Below are positions 28,585-38,170 of a DNA stretch of 38,653 nt, piece by piece. The translations under genes and the position numbers were made by a program. Within the stretch, counting starts at the first letter, position 1. Each line of letters starts with the position of its first letter. Source of the DNA: Gammaproteobacteria bacterium (lineage in GTDB: Bacteria; Pseudomonadota; Gammaproteobacteria; Pseudomonadales; JAHFSE01); the NCBI GenBank assembly GCA_023265895.1, contig JAHFSE010000010.1, forward strand, positions 7,250-45,902, in the 5' to 3' direction. Under the pieces are notes generated by a model. The model made no database searches and was not told the origin of the DNA. It saw nothing but the letters and a program-made list of their open reading frames with translations.

Positions 28585-29277
28585 TTAATCCACCTCTTTT
28601 TCATGAGTATGAATTTTACGATGCAAAACACCAGAAAACTCTTCCATAAAGGTCGTATAAGTGCCAGTAAAAGAATCTACCCACGCCGCAAAACGGTTAT
28701 AAGCAACCACCGCTGGAATGGCAGCAAATAATCCCATGGCCGTTGCAATTAAAGCCTCCGCAATATCTGGCGCTACAATTTGCAAGCTGGCTTGATTTTG
28801 TTGTGCTAAGGATAGAAAAGAACTCATGATGCCCCATACGGTACCCAATAATCCAACATAGGGACTGATGGAACCGACAGTAGCCAAAAAGGGTAAGCTT
28901 TTTTCCAGCTTTTGCTGCTCACGATAAAAAGCAATGCGCATACTGCGCTGCACACCCTCTAACACAGCTTCTGTTTGGGCATTTTTATTTTGACGTAAAC
29001 GAGCAAATTCTTTAAAGCCAGCACGAAAAATATTTTCCTGTCCACAATAGACATTGGGCTGCTGATTGCATTGCCCATACAATTTAGTTAAATCAACGCC
29101 CGACCAAAAACGTTCATCGAATGCAGCAGATGCATTACGGGTTAATCGAAATACAAACCAGCGCTGAAAAATAACGCTCCAGGAAAGAAAAGAAACTACA
29201 ACTAAAATCAGCATCACGATTTGAACCGGTGCACTGGCATGTAAAATAATGGATGCAATGGAATAATCTTTCGTCAC
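28585..29277 (-). CDS. tolQ: Tol-Pal system protein TolQ
   Basis: LPFLATVGSISPYVGLLGTVWGIMSSFLSLAQQNQASLQIVAPDIAEALIATAMGLFAAIPAVVAYNRF. Confidence 0.95.
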   Translation of the reverse strand: MTKDYSIASIILHASAPVQIVMLILVVVSFLSWSVIFQRWFVFRLTRNASAAFDERFWSGVDLTKLYGQCNQQPNVYCGQENIFRAGFKEFARLRQNKNAQTEAVLEGVQRSMRIAFYREQQKLEKSLPFLATVGSISPYVGLLGTVWGIMSSFLSLAQQNQASLQIVAPDIAEALIATAMGLFAAIPAVVAYNRFAAWVDSFTGTYTTFMEEFSGVLHRKIHTHEKEVD

Positions 29278-29308
29278 AGGAAGCCTCTTTTATTTCATGA
29301 AAATTCTG

Positions 29309-29334
29309 TAGGGGCGCGGCATACCGTGCCTCTA
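29309..29334. repeat. Imperfect palindrome overlapping the ruvB stop codon
   Basis: TAGGGGCGCGG-CATA-CCGTGCCTCTA, 11-bp arms with two G-T type differences. Confidence 0.55.
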
Positions 29335-30357
29335 TTCCAATATATTGATTTTTTGTTCCGCCACCGACAAACCCAATAATCGATAAGTCCGCGCCGTCAC
29401 CATCCGACCACGTGCCGTGCGAATTAAATAACCTTGCTGAATTAAATAGGGTTCAATCACCTCTTCTAAAGTACCCGCCTCTTCACTTAAGGCCGTCGCT
29501 AGGCTATCCAATCCCACTGGACCGCCCTCAAATTTTTCAACAATGGCCGCTAATAAACGACGATCCATCGCATCAAAACCTTGTTCATCCACATCTAACA
29601 TGGTCAGTGCCGCCGCCGCAACAGATTCAGTAATCACGCCATCCGCTTTCACTTGCGCATAATCACGGACTCGACGTAATAAGCGATTGGCAATTCTGGG
29701 CGTTCCTCGACTACGGCGAGCAATTTCCATGGCACCGTCAGCTTCCAAAGCAACTTTTAAAATATGAGCTGAACGCAAAACAATATGCGCTAACTCTTCC
29801 ACCGTATAAAATTCCAGTCGCTGCACAATACCAAAGCGATCACGCAAAGGAGAAGTTAACAAACCTGCACGGGTAGTAGCGCCCACCAAAGTAAATGGCG
29901 GCAAATCAATTTTAATTGAGCGCGCTGTCGGCCCTTCACCAATCATGATATCTAATTGATAATCTTCCATTGCCGGATACAGAATTTCTTCCACCACCGG
30001 ACTCAGGCGATGAATCTCATCAACAAATAACACATCACCCGCTTCTAAATGCGTTAATAAAGCAGCTAAATCACCGGCTTTTTCTAATACCGGACCAGAA
30101 GTGCTTTTAAACCGTGCGCCCATTTCGTTGGCAATAATTCCCGCCAGCGTGGTTTTACCCAAACCTGGCGGGCCAAAAATAAGTGTATGATCTAATGCTT
30201 CGCCGCGGGTTTTCGCTGCACGAATAAATAAATCCATTTGCTCGCGCACCACCGTTTGCCCTAAATATTCCGCTAAATTCAGCGGACGAATTTTAGCTTC
30301 AAGGGAAGTTTCTTGCGCACTTTCATGAGCATCAATTAATCGTTCTACTGTTTTCAT
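29332..30357 (-). CDS. ruvB: Holliday junction branch migration helicase RuvB
   Basis: [76 protein letters not shown]. Confidence 0.98.
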   Translation of the reverse strand: MKTVERLIDAHESAQETSLEAKIRPLNLAEYLGQTVVREQMDLFIRAAKTRGEALDHTLIFGPPGLGKTTLAGIIANEMGARFKSTSGPVLEKAGDLAALLTHLEAGDVLFVDEIHRLSPVVEEILYPAMEDYQLDIMIGEGPTARSIKIDLPPFTLVGATTRAGLLTSPLRDRFGIVQRLEFYTVEELAHIVLRSAHILKVALEADGAMEIARRSRGTPRIANRLLRRVRDYAQVKADGVITESVAAAALTMLDVDEQGFDAMDRRLLAAIVEKFEGGPVGLDSLATALSEEAGTLEEVIEPYLIQQGYLIRTARGRMVTARTYRLLGLSVAEQKINILE

Positions 30358-30962
30358 AGGGAGACTACTTTCTGTAAGGCGAGACGAATCATAGCCTCAC
30401 TCGTCTGTGCTTCGCCAGCAACCGCTTTAATCATTTTGTTAGCATCCTTATCTTTATAACCTAGGGAAATTAATGCCTGCTCAGCATCTAATTCCGCTTG
30501 TTGTTGATCCGTCACTACGACTGGCACTGTGAGTTTCGGCGTAAAGCCAGCGCCTTCTACTTGAGCTAATTTATCTTTCATCTCCATCACAATACGTTCA
30601 GCAGTTTTTTTACCTACGCCAGGCAAACCCACTAATTGCTGCACATCGGCGCGTTCCAAACAGTGCATTAGCTGCACCGCTTCCATGCCGGATAATAAAG
30701 TCAGCGCTAATTTGGGCCCAACACCGCTAATTTTTAATAACTGGCGAAATAAGGAACGATCTAATACAGAGTGAAATCCATATAATAATTGCGCATCTTC
30801 ACGCACGACAAAATGAATATGCAATACAATCGATTGACCTGGCTCAGGAATTTCATAATAAGTGGTCATGGGCACTTGCACTTCGTAGCCTACGCCTTGC
30901 ACATCGAGCAAAATCCACGGCGCTTTTTTTTCAATCACTAACCCAGAAAGTCGGCCTATCAT
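30354..30962 (-). CDS. ruvA: Holliday junction branch migration protein RuvA
   Basis: [68 protein letters not shown]. Confidence 0.97.
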   Translation of the reverse strand: MIGRLSGLVIEKKAPWILLDVQGVGYEVQVPMTTYYEIPEPGQSIVLHIHFVVREDAQLLYGFHSVLDRSLFRQLLKISGVGPKLALTLLSGMEAVQLMHCLERADVQQLVGLPGVGKKTAERIVMEMKDKLAQVEGAGFTPKLTVPVVVTDQQQAELDAEQALISLGYKDKDANKMIKAVAGEAQTSEAMIRLALQKVVSL

Positions 30963-30971
30963 GAATTTTCC

Positions 30972-31490
30972 TTATTGCAGACGCCCATTTTTTATCGAAC
31001 CCGTCTGTTGAATGAGCTGTTGGAAATGATGAGCATGAGCATGACACAATGCAATACCCAATGCATCGGCTGCATCAGCTTGTAATTTATGCGGGATATT
31101 TAACACTAAGCGAATCATTTGCTGCATTTGCGCTTTATCGGCGGAACCATTTCCGACGACAGCTTTTTTCACTTGGCGAGCGGAATATTCAGACACCGGA
31201 ATATTTGCACAAGCAGCTGCCACAATTGCTACACCACGGGCTTGACCTAATTTCAATGCCGAATCTGGATTGCGCGCCATGAAAACTTGTTCAATCGCCA
31301 TTTGTTCTGGTCGATATTGCTGAATAATTTCGGTGAGCTGTGTGTAGATTTGCTTTAATCGCTCAGCAAGAGAATCGGTTTGCAAACGCAAACAACCGCT
31401 TTCCACATAACGCGAATCTTGCCCCTTGACCTCAATCAAACCATAACCGGTAATTCTGGAACCAGGATCAATACCTAGGATGAGGGTCAT
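30972..31490 (-). CDS. ruvC: Holliday junction resolvase RuvC
   Basis: [58 protein letters not shown]. Start corrected from the track's 31526, which uses a TTG inside the adjacent MITE-like repeat. Confidence 0.96.
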   Translation of the reverse strand: MTLILGIDPGSRITGYGLIEVKGQDSRYVESGCLRLQTDSLAERLKQIYTQLTEIIQQYRPEQMAIEQVFMARNPDSALKLGQARGVAIVAAACANIPVSEYSARQVKKAVVGNGSADKAQMQQMIRLVLNIPHKLQADAADALGIALCHAHAHHFQQLIQQTGSIKNGRLQ

Positions 31491-31511
31491 TAGAATATTC
31501 CTATAATATTT

Positions 31512-31608
31512 CCCCCCCTTTAACAAAGGGGGGTTAGGGGGGATTTATTTTTCAAGCGATCTGAAATTTCTTGAAAATCCCCCTCAGTCCCCCTTTTTCA
31601 AAGGGGGA
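31512..31608. mobile_element. MITE-like inverted-repeat element, copy 1 (ruvC-yebC intergenic)
   Basis: CCCCCCCTTTAACAAAGGGGGGTTAGGGGGGATTTATTTTTCAAGCGATCTGAAATTTCTTGAAAATCCCCCTCAGTCCCCCTTTTTCAAAGGGGGA; imperfect TIRs with nested hairpins; near-identical to copy at 34414..34509. Confidence 0.85.
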
Positions 31609-31626
31609 AGAAAATAAGGAATTGCC

Positions 31627-32370
31627 TTAACTCATCTGCTCTAAAACCGCTGCTGAAATATGTGCATTGGAATAGACATTTTGCACATCATCCAAATCTT
31701 CTAGATGATCAATCAAACGCACCACTTTTTCCGCTAATTCCACATCTAATTCTGCTTGCGTGCTAGCAGTCATAGTCACTTCTGCTGCTTCAGGGGTAAA
31801 ACCTTTAGCAACTAAAGCTTGTTTTACCGCAAGAAAAGCTTCTGGTGTAGTAATAATTTCAACACCCTCTTCTGAACTCACTAAATCATCAGCGCCGGCT
31901 TCTAAAGCAATATCTAACAAAATGTCTTCATCAACACCTAGCGAAAACTCAATTACGCCCTGCTTCTTAAATAAATAAGCAACGGAACCATCGGTACCTA
32001 AATTGCCGCCGGATTTAGTAAAAGCATGGCGCACTTCGCCCACCGTGCGATTACGATTATCGGTCATGGCTTCTACATAAACGGCTACGCCACCCGGGCC
32101 ATAACCCTCATAAGTAATTTCTTCTAAATTTGCATCATCATCGGCGCCAGCACCACGTTTGATCGCACGGTCAATGGTATCGCGACTCATATTCACACCG
32201 AGCGCTTTATCTAACACAGTGCGCAATCGCGGATTATCTTCCGGCAACGGACCACTGATGCGTGCAGCAACAGTAATTTCCCGAATTAATTTAGTGAAAA
32301 CTTTACCGCGCTTAGCATCTTGCGCTGCTTTGCGGTGTTTGATATTTGCCCATTTACTGTGGCCAGCCAT
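31627..32370 (-). CDS. yebC: YebC/PmpR family transcriptional/translational regulator
   Basis: [37 protein letters not shown]...[31 protein letters not shown]. Confidence 0.97.
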   Translation of the reverse strand: MAGHSKWANIKHRKAAQDAKRGKVFTKLIREITVAARISGPLPEDNPRLRTVLDKALGVNMSRDTIDRAIKRGAGADDDANLEEITYEGYGPGGVAVYVEAMTDNRNRTVGEVRHAFTKSGGNLGTDGSVAYLFKKQGVIEFSLGVDEDILLDIALEAGADDLVSSEEGVEIITTPEAFLAVKQALVAKGFTPEAAEVTMTASTQAELDVELAEKVVRLIDHLEDLDDVQNVYSNAHISAAVLEQMS

Positions 32371-32424
32371 AGGAGTTACCTCAACAACAGATCGAATTGT
32401 TTGTAGTTAAGCATAAGCTTTGAG

Positions 32425-32592
32425 TCAGAATTTACTCTGAGGAAATCGAGCCTTCTGTAAAACAGAATCAGGCTTTGGTGGTAAAGAAGGAGTCGCAACA
32501 AAAGAACGACCCGCAGCGATATGTTTAGCTTCAGATTTTTTTAGATCATCATAAATGGCGTGCACTTCATTCACTATTTCATCATTCGGCAT
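32425..32592 (-). CDS. Small protein, 55 aa, possibly a truncated member of a widespread small 'DEIVxEV...SGRxxVSLPP' orphan family
   Basis: Manual translation MPNDEIVNEVHAIYDDLKKSEAKHIAAGRSFVATPSLPPKPDSVLQKARFPQSKF*, AGGAG-type SD upstream of ATG; below the ORF-track size cutoff. Confidence 0.6.
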   Translation of the reverse strand: MPNDEIVNEVHAIYDDLKKSEAKHIAAGRSFVATPSLPPKPDSVLQKARFPQSKF

Positions 32593-32602
32593 AACCTTCT
32601 CC

Positions 32603-34372
32603 TTATTTCACCACCGCCCTCAACCGAATCCCCACTTCATCCAACTGTTTTTGATCCACTGGTGAAGGTGCTTGGGTCATCACACAAGCAGCGGTTTGAG
32701 TTTTCGGAAAGGCAATGACTTCACGGATGGATTGACTGTTGGTCATCAGCATCATCAAGCGATCGAGACCAAAAGCTAAACCGCCATGAGGCGGACAACC
32801 AAATTGCAAGGCATCGAGCAAGAAACCAAATTTTTCTCGCGCTTCTGCTTCACCAATCCCTAATAAATTAAATACCGCTTGTTGCAATTCTTGTTGATGA
32901 ATTCGAATGGAGCCACCACCTAATTCAATACCGTTTAACACCATGTCATAAGCACGGGACAAAGCAGCCCCCGGATTATTTTGCAATTCTTCTGCAGAGC
33001 AAGAAGGCGCAGTAAACGGATGATGCAAAGCAGACCAACGGCCTTCGTTATTTTTCTCGAACATAGGGAAATCAATCACCCATAATGGCGCCCAAGATTT
33101 GTCGAGTAGATTTAAATCGTGACCCAATTTAATACGCAGCGCGCCAAGAGATTCGTTGACTACCTTAGTTTTATCAGCGCCGAAGAAAATTAAATCGCCG
33201 GCTTTAGCTTGAGTGCGTTGCAGAATTTCTGTTAAGGCTTCCACCGGAATATTTTTCACAATCGGTGACTGCAAACCTTCCACACCTAAACTCGGATCAT
33301 TGACCTTAATATAAGCCAAACCTTTTGCGCCATAGGTGCTGACGAAATTGGTGTATTGATCTATGTCTTTACGACTTAATTTCTCGCCGCCTTGCGGCAC
33401 ACATAAAGCCGCTACTCGACCTTCAGGATCTTGCGCTGGGCCAGCAAAAACTCGGAAGGGAATATCTTGCATCAAATCGCCTACATCGACTAATTGCATA
33501 GCGATGCGTAAATCCGGTTTATCGCTGCCATATAGATGCATCGCGTCGGCATAAGTCATGTGCGGGAATTCAGGCAAATCGAGATTTAACAATTCTTTGA
33601 ATAAATGACGAACTAAATTTTCCGCCACTGCCATAATGTCTTTTTCATTAACGAAGGCGCACTCTAAATCGATTTGAGTAAATTCAGGTTGACGATCGGC
33701 GCGCAGATCTTCATCGCGAAAACATTTAACGATTTGATAATAGCGATCAAAGCCTGCCACCATTAACAATTGCTTAAATAATTGCGGCGATTGCGGTAAC
33801 GCAAAAAAACTGCCGGGATGCGTTCGGCTTGGCACCAAATAATCGCGGGCACCTTCGGGTGTGGCGCGAGTCAATACCGGTGTTTCGATATCGAGGAATT
33901 TAGCTTGCTCGAGATGAGCACGAATTAATGAAGTCGCCCGCGAACGGAAAATTAATTTTTGCGCCATTTCGGGTCGACGCAAATCCATATAGCGATAACG
34001 CAACCGAGTTTCTTCACCCACTTCGGTATAATTATCTAATTGAAACGGCGGCGTTAGCGCGGCATTTAATAATTCAACTGAGCTAGCAACAATTTCAATG
34101 GCTCCAGTGGCTAAGTCAGGATTCGCACTACCCGTTGGTCTGGGCCGGACTTTACCGGTTAATTGAATTACATATTCGCTGCGTAATTTATCTGCTAACG
34201 CAAAAGCCGCTTCGCTTTCAGGATTCACCACCACCTGGACTAATCCCGCTCGATCACGGACATCAAGAAAAATTACCCCACCATGATCGCGGCGACGATG
34301 CACCCAACCACATAATTCCACAGTTTGATCTGCGAGTTGTTCTGTAATTTCGCCGCAATAATGGCTTCGCAT
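32603..34372 (-). CDS. aspS: Aspartyl-tRNA synthetase
   Basis: [81 protein letters not shown]. Confidence 0.98.
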   Translation of the reverse strand: MRSHYCGEITEQLADQTVELCGWVHRRRDHGGVIFLDVRDRAGLVQVVVNPESEAAFALADKLRSEYVIQLTGKVRPRPTGSANPDLATGAIEIVASSVELLNAALTPPFQLDNYTEVGEETRLRYRYMDLRRPEMAQKLIFRSRATSLIRAHLEQAKFLDIETPVLTRATPEGARDYLVPSRTHPGSFFALPQSPQLFKQLLMVAGFDRYYQIVKCFRDEDLRADRQPEFTQIDLECAFVNEKDIMAVAENLVRHLFKELLNLDLPEFPHMTYADAMHLYGSDKPDLRIAMQLVDVGDLMQDIPFRVFAGPAQDPEGRVAALCVPQGGEKLSRKDIDQYTNFVSTYGAKGLAYIKVNDPSLGVEGLQSPIVKNIPVEALTEILQRTQAKAGDLIFFGADKTKVVNESLGALRIKLGHDLNLLDKSWAPLWVIDFPMFEKNNEGRWSALHHPFTAPSCSAEELQNNPGAALSRAYDMVLNGIELGGGSIRIHQQELQQAVFNLLGIGEAEAREKFGFLLDALQFGCPPHGGLAFGLDRLMMLMTNSQSIREVIAFPKTQTAACVMTQAPSPVDQKQLDEVGIRLRAVVK

Positions 34373-34413
34373 GAGGGGATTACCTTAAAAAGTTAAAAAT
34401 ATCTAAAACAATT

Positions 34414-34509
34414 CCCCCCTTTAATAAAGGGGGGTTAGGGGGGATTTATTTTTCAAGCAACCTGAAATTTCTTGAAAATCCCCCTCAATCCCCCTTTTTC
34501 AAAGGGGGA
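34414..34509. mobile_element. MITE-like inverted-repeat element, copy 2 (aspS/fmdB-like junction, enters fmdB-like CDS)
   Basis: CCCCCCTTTAATAAAGGGGGGTTAGGGGGGATTTATTTTTCAAGCAACCTGAAATTTCTTGAAAATCCCCCTCAATCCCCCTTTTTCAAAGGGGGA; only a handful of differences from copy 1. Confidence 0.85.
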
Positions 34510-34811
34510 GGTGTAATTACTTCCGCCTTCGGCTCCGATTTTTTCGCCTCTGGCGCAGCAGCCATATCACTACTGGCTTTTTCTGCTGCGGGCTTAGCTG
34601 CTTCAGTTTTGCTATCCGCTGTTACGGGCTGAGATTTAAAGTCTGAAGCATACCAACCTGTACCCGTTAATTGAAAGGCGCTGGCAGAGATTAATTTTTT
34701 TAACTCAGGTTGATGACAACTCGGACAATCCGTTAACGGTGCATCACTCATTTTTTGCAGGGTTTCTAATTTAGTCTGACATGACTGACATTGATATTCA
34801 TAAATTGGCAT
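34485..34811 (-). CDS. FmdB family zinc-ribbon protein
   Basis: MPIYEYQCQSCQTKLETLQKMSDAPLTDCPSCHQPELKKLISASAFQLTGTGWYASDF (CxxC...CxxC); Ala/Lys/Glu-rich tail; last residues PPLKKGD plus stop encoded by the MITE-like repeat. Confidence 0.92.
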   Translation of the reverse strand: MPIYEYQCQSCQTKLETLQKMSDAPLTDCPSCHQPELKKLISASAFQLTGTGWYASDFKSQPVTADSKTEAAKPAAEKASSDMAAAPEAKKSEPKAEVITPPPLKKGD

Positions 34812-34918
34812 AACAAGCTCTTTTCATCATTAAACAGTAAATGGGCAATTCACCTTAAAAATAAGGGGCGTCATTATAACCAAAACCCCTAGCGCTTGTT
34901 AATCAGAGAAATTGTGCG

Positions 34919-35002
34919 CAAAAAATCGCAAAATAGGCTGTAAAAATAGGTTTTTTTCCATTTTTATGCATTTTTTTCTGGATTTTTTGGTAGAAAAACC
35001 TA
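34919..35002 (+). promoter_or_regulatory. AT-rich region with phased T-tracts (predicted intrinsic bend) upstream of HU-like gene
   Basis: T-tracts starting at 34951, 34961, 34971 and 34983, flanked by the inverted pair TAGGTTTTT (34947..34955)/AAAAACCTA (34994..35002). Confidence 0.6.
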
Positions 35003-35084
35003 GAATTCCAACTGACTCACGTCAATTTACGCTTTAAAAATAGCGTTTTTTCATTAATCAATCACGATTGTAAGGATAGAGACT

Positions 35085-35432
35085 ATGGCAGCAAAAAAAG
35101 CAGGGGCCAAAAACGTAGCACTGAAGGAAGCAATGTCCAAATCTCAAGTGCTCGCTAATATCGCTGAAACTACTGAGCTAACAAAGAAGCAAGTACAGAG
35201 CGTACTGGATGAGCTCAGCAATTTAGTTGAACACCATGTTAAAAAGAAAGGCGGCGTGGGTAGTTTCACTCTACCAGGGCTTCTGAAAATTACGGTGATT
35301 CGTAAACCTGCAACGAAAGCACGCAAAGGTATTAATCCTTTTACCGGTGAAGAAACCACCTTTAAAGCAAAACCTGCTCGCAACGTTGTTAAAGTAAGGC
35401 CCTTGAAAAAATTAAAAGATATGGTGGCTTAA
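35085..35432 (+). CDS. HU-like histone-family DNA-binding protein
   Basis: [35 protein letters not shown]...[61 protein letters not shown] fold with divergent arm. Confidence 0.92.
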   Translation: MAAKKAGAKNVALKEAMSKSQVLANIAETTELTKKQVQSVLDELSNLVEHHVKKKGGVGSFTLPGLLKITVIRKPATKARKGINPFTGEETTFKAKPARNVVKVRPLKKLKDMVA

Positions 35433-35456
35433 GCACCTATTTTTCGAGTCCGATCG

Positions 35457-35493
35457 AAAAAACCTCTCAGGTAATCCCCTCAGAGGTTTTTTT
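35457..35493 (+). terminator. Intrinsic terminator after HU-like gene
   Basis: AAAAAACCTCT...AGAGGTTTTTTT. Confidence 0.8.
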
Positions 35494-35554
35494 ATACCCG
35501 CTGGCTTGTACAATACGCCGCTCTATTTTTTACTTTGCGAGAGATTCTAATCTT

Positions 35555-36814
35555 ATGCGTACTAGCCAATACCTCCTTGCCACTCAACGCGAAACGCCAG
35601 CAGAAGCAGAAGTCATTAGCCATCAATTAATGCTGCGTGCAGGTATGATTCGAAAATTAGCATCCGGTCTTTATACCTGGCTGCCTACTGGCCTGCGCGT
35701 TTTGCAAAAAGTAACTGATATTGTGCGCGCAGAGATGAATCGATCCGGTGCATTAGAAGTATTAATGCCGATGGTACAACCCACGGAACTGTGGGAAGAG
35801 TCCGGACGCTTTGAACTGTATGGCCCAGAATTATTACGTTTCGTAGATCGTCATCAGCGCTCTTTTTGTTTAGGGCCCACTCACGAGGAAGTAGTCACAG
35901 ATTGGGTACGGCAAAATCTCCACAGCTATAAACAGCTACCCTGTAATTTTTATCAAATTCAAACTAAATTTCGCGATGAAATTCGTCCACGCTTCGGCGC
36001 TATGCGGGCACGAGAATTTATTATGAAAGATTCTTACTCTTTTCATCTATCACAGGATTGTTTAGAAAAAACTTACCAATTGATGTACGACACCTATTGC
36101 AGAATTTTCGATCGTCTTGGTTTGGAATATCGGGCTGTCCTTGCTGATACCGGTAGCATTGGTGGCAATCACTCCCACGAATTTCATGTGCTAGCTGATT
36201 CTGGCGAAGACTCTATTGCCTTCAGTAGTGAGAGTCATTTTGCTTCTAACGTAGAATTATTACCCGGGATCGCTGAAGGTGATCCTTCCCCGGATGGTCA
36301 CGGTCAAATCGTGATTAAACGCGGCATTGAAGTCGGACACATTTTTCAGCTCGGCACCAAATACACCAGCGCAATGAAGGTCACGGTATTAGATCCTGCT
36401 GGACAACCGAGCCTAGTGACTATGGGTTGTTATGGTATCGGTGTTAGCCGTATTGTGGCAGCAGCGATTGAGCAATCTTACGATGATCGCGGCATTATTT
36501 GGCCTGAATCTATTGCACCTTTTCGAATGGCTTTAGTACCCATGAACATGCACAAATCGGAATTGGTTCAGCAAACGGCCGAAGCTTTATATCAGCAACT
36601 CACTGCTGCGGGAATTGAAGTTTTATTCGACGATCGCAAGGAAAGACCAGGCGTACAATTTGCTGATATGGAACTGTTAGGAATTCCACACATGCTGATT
36701 TTGGGTGAGAAAAATCTACAACAACAGCAAGTAGAATATAAATGTCGTCAGACCGGTGTCACCGAGTTACTAGCCCTTACTGAATGCGTGAATTTTTTTA
36801 CGCAGAAAAAATAG
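35555..36814 (+). CDS. proS: Prolyl-tRNA synthetase, bacterial-like but lacking the INS editing domain (419 aa)
   Basis: [155 protein letters not shown]. Confidence 0.95.
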   Translation: MRTSQYLLATQRETPAEAEVISHQLMLRAGMIRKLASGLYTWLPTGLRVLQKVTDIVRAEMNRSGALEVLMPMVQPTELWEESGRFELYGPELLRFVDRHQRSFCLGPTHEEVVTDWVRQNLHSYKQLPCNFYQIQTKFRDEIRPRFGAMRAREFIMKDSYSFHLSQDCLEKTYQLMYDTYCRIFDRLGLEYRAVLADTGSIGGNHSHEFHVLADSGEDSIAFSSESHFASNVELLPGIAEGDPSPDGHGQIVIKRGIEVGHIFQLGTKYTSAMKVTVLDPAGQPSLVTMGCYGIGVSRIVAAAIEQSYDDRGIIWPESIAPFRMALVPMNMHKSELVQQTAEALYQQLTAAGIEVLFDDRKERPGVQFADMELLGIPHMLILGEKNLQQQQVEYKCRQTGVTELLALTECVNFFTQKK

Positions 36815-36826
36815 CTTACGGCAAGC

Positions 36827-36860
36827 TAAGCCCCCTCTTTTTTTAAAGGGGGGAAGCTTA
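36827..36860. repeat. G/C-run hairpin downstream of proS, possible terminator or remnant terminus of the MITE-like family
   Basis: TAAGCCCCCTCTTTTTTTAAAGGGGGGAAGCTTA; resembles the terminal CCCCCTTT..AAAGGGGG hairpin of the 97-bp elements. Confidence 0.5.
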
Positions 36861-37000
36861 TACGAGGCATACTCAGGTTCGTTAAATTTTGTATACCATT
36901 CGATTACGTTTCTCCTCTTTACCCATATCCCTTAAACAGTACAATCTCTCTTTATATTTTAAAAAGCCAATAATAGAAATTTGATGAAGAGGACATATCG

Positions 37001-37588
37001 TTGAGACAAGTCAGCCATTTCAAATTGACAAGGTTAATCACTCGTTGGTTTCGCTGTCTCATCATCAGCGCACTGCTCTTTGGCAGCGCCATACAATTTA
37101 GCTATGCCTATAGCGATGACACAACGACCGATGATAAGAGTGTTTTTATCTCAGAATATGATGCATCTTTGTGGCTATTAAAAATGTCTCAACGTTTAGA
37201 AAAATACGTTAAAGAGGATCATTTACGACTGGAAATTCTGCGTCATGTTTATTTAGAAGCAGAAAAAAATCAACTGAATCCCAACTTTGTGCTTTCGGTG
37301 ATGCACGTAGAAAGTTTTTTTGATCCCAATGCTATTTCTAGCGCAGGCGCTCAAGGCCTCATGCAAGTCATGCCTTTTTGGAAAAAAGAAATCGGTACCC
37401 GTGAGGATAATTTGAAAGATATTCAAACCAACATTCGTTACGGATGCGCTATTCTTAAAACTTATCTGCTACAGGAAGAAGGAAATTCAGTCCGCGCATT
37501 GGCGCGTTACAATGGCAGCATTGGTCAAACCTGGTATGCTGCGCGCGTATTTAGAGCCTGGAAAGATTATTGGGCATTAAATGGTTAA
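37001..37588 (+). CDS. Lytic murein transglycosylase (SLT domain), exported
   Basis: VLSVMHVESFFDPNAISSAGAQGLMQVMPFW...NIRYGCAILKTYL...ALARYNGS; N-terminal hydrophobic segment; TTG start. Confidence 0.9.
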   Translation: MRQVSHFKLTRLITRWFRCLIISALLFGSAIQFSYAYSDDTTTDDKSVFISEYDASLWLLKMSQRLEKYVKEDHLRLEILRHVYLEAEKNQLNPNFVLSVMHVESFFDPNAISSAGAQGLMQVMPFWKKEIGTREDNLKDIQTNIRYGCAILKTYLLQEEGNSVRALARYNGSIGQTWYAARVFRAWKDYWALNG

Positions 37589-38113
37589 TTGTTTTTTATT
37601 TTTATTCAGTGCTTGTAGAAATATCTGCGCTCTCAAAGGCAAACCTTCTAGTAAATAACGCTGCTTTTGCTCACTCACAGATGCTTGAAAAGCACTTGAA
37701 TCATACTCAAAATTCAGACTTAAATTATCCACACTCACTTGAAATCGAAGCCCTACCGCTTGAGAAAAAATCCATTCTAGCGCCTGTGGTTTAACTTCGA
37801 CCTGTTCAAATAATTGCTGCGCTGAAACCTCACGACCCTCTGGTTGATACCAATAACCATAATCTAATAATTGTCGGCGCTGTGGACCGGCAATACACCA
37901 ATGGGCAATTTCGTGTAATGCGCTTGACGGATAATCAGCACGAAAAATAATGCGGTGATAAGGCATCACCCCCCATTGTTGAAGCTCTGTTTGCACTGCA
38001 AATCCCGCAGGAATATATAAAGGTTCAGCACCTTGTGCGATTAATTGAGTTTGCTCAACTTGAGCAAATACGGCATTAAACTGTTGAACAATTTCATCAG
38101 CGGTCATCCGCAT
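37577..38113 (-). CDS. epmC: Elongation factor P hydroxylase (EpmC/YfcM)
   Basis: GVMPYHRIIFRADYPSSALHEIAHWCIAGPQRRQLLDYGYWYQPEGR; convergent 12-bp overlap with the transglycosylase. Confidence 0.9.
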   Translation of the reverse strand: MRMTADEIVQQFNAVFAQVEQTQLIAQGAEPLYIPAGFAVQTELQQWGVMPYHRIIFRADYPSSALHEIAHWCIAGPQRRQLLDYGYWYQPEGREVSAQQLFEQVEVKPQALEWIFSQAVGLRFQVSVDNLSLNFEYDSSAFQASVSEQKQRYLLEGLPLRAQIFLQALNKNKKQLTI

Positions 38114-38170
38114 AGATCACACAATACATGAATCCCATCACAGTAACTGTTAGAGTAGATTTTTTTTATC

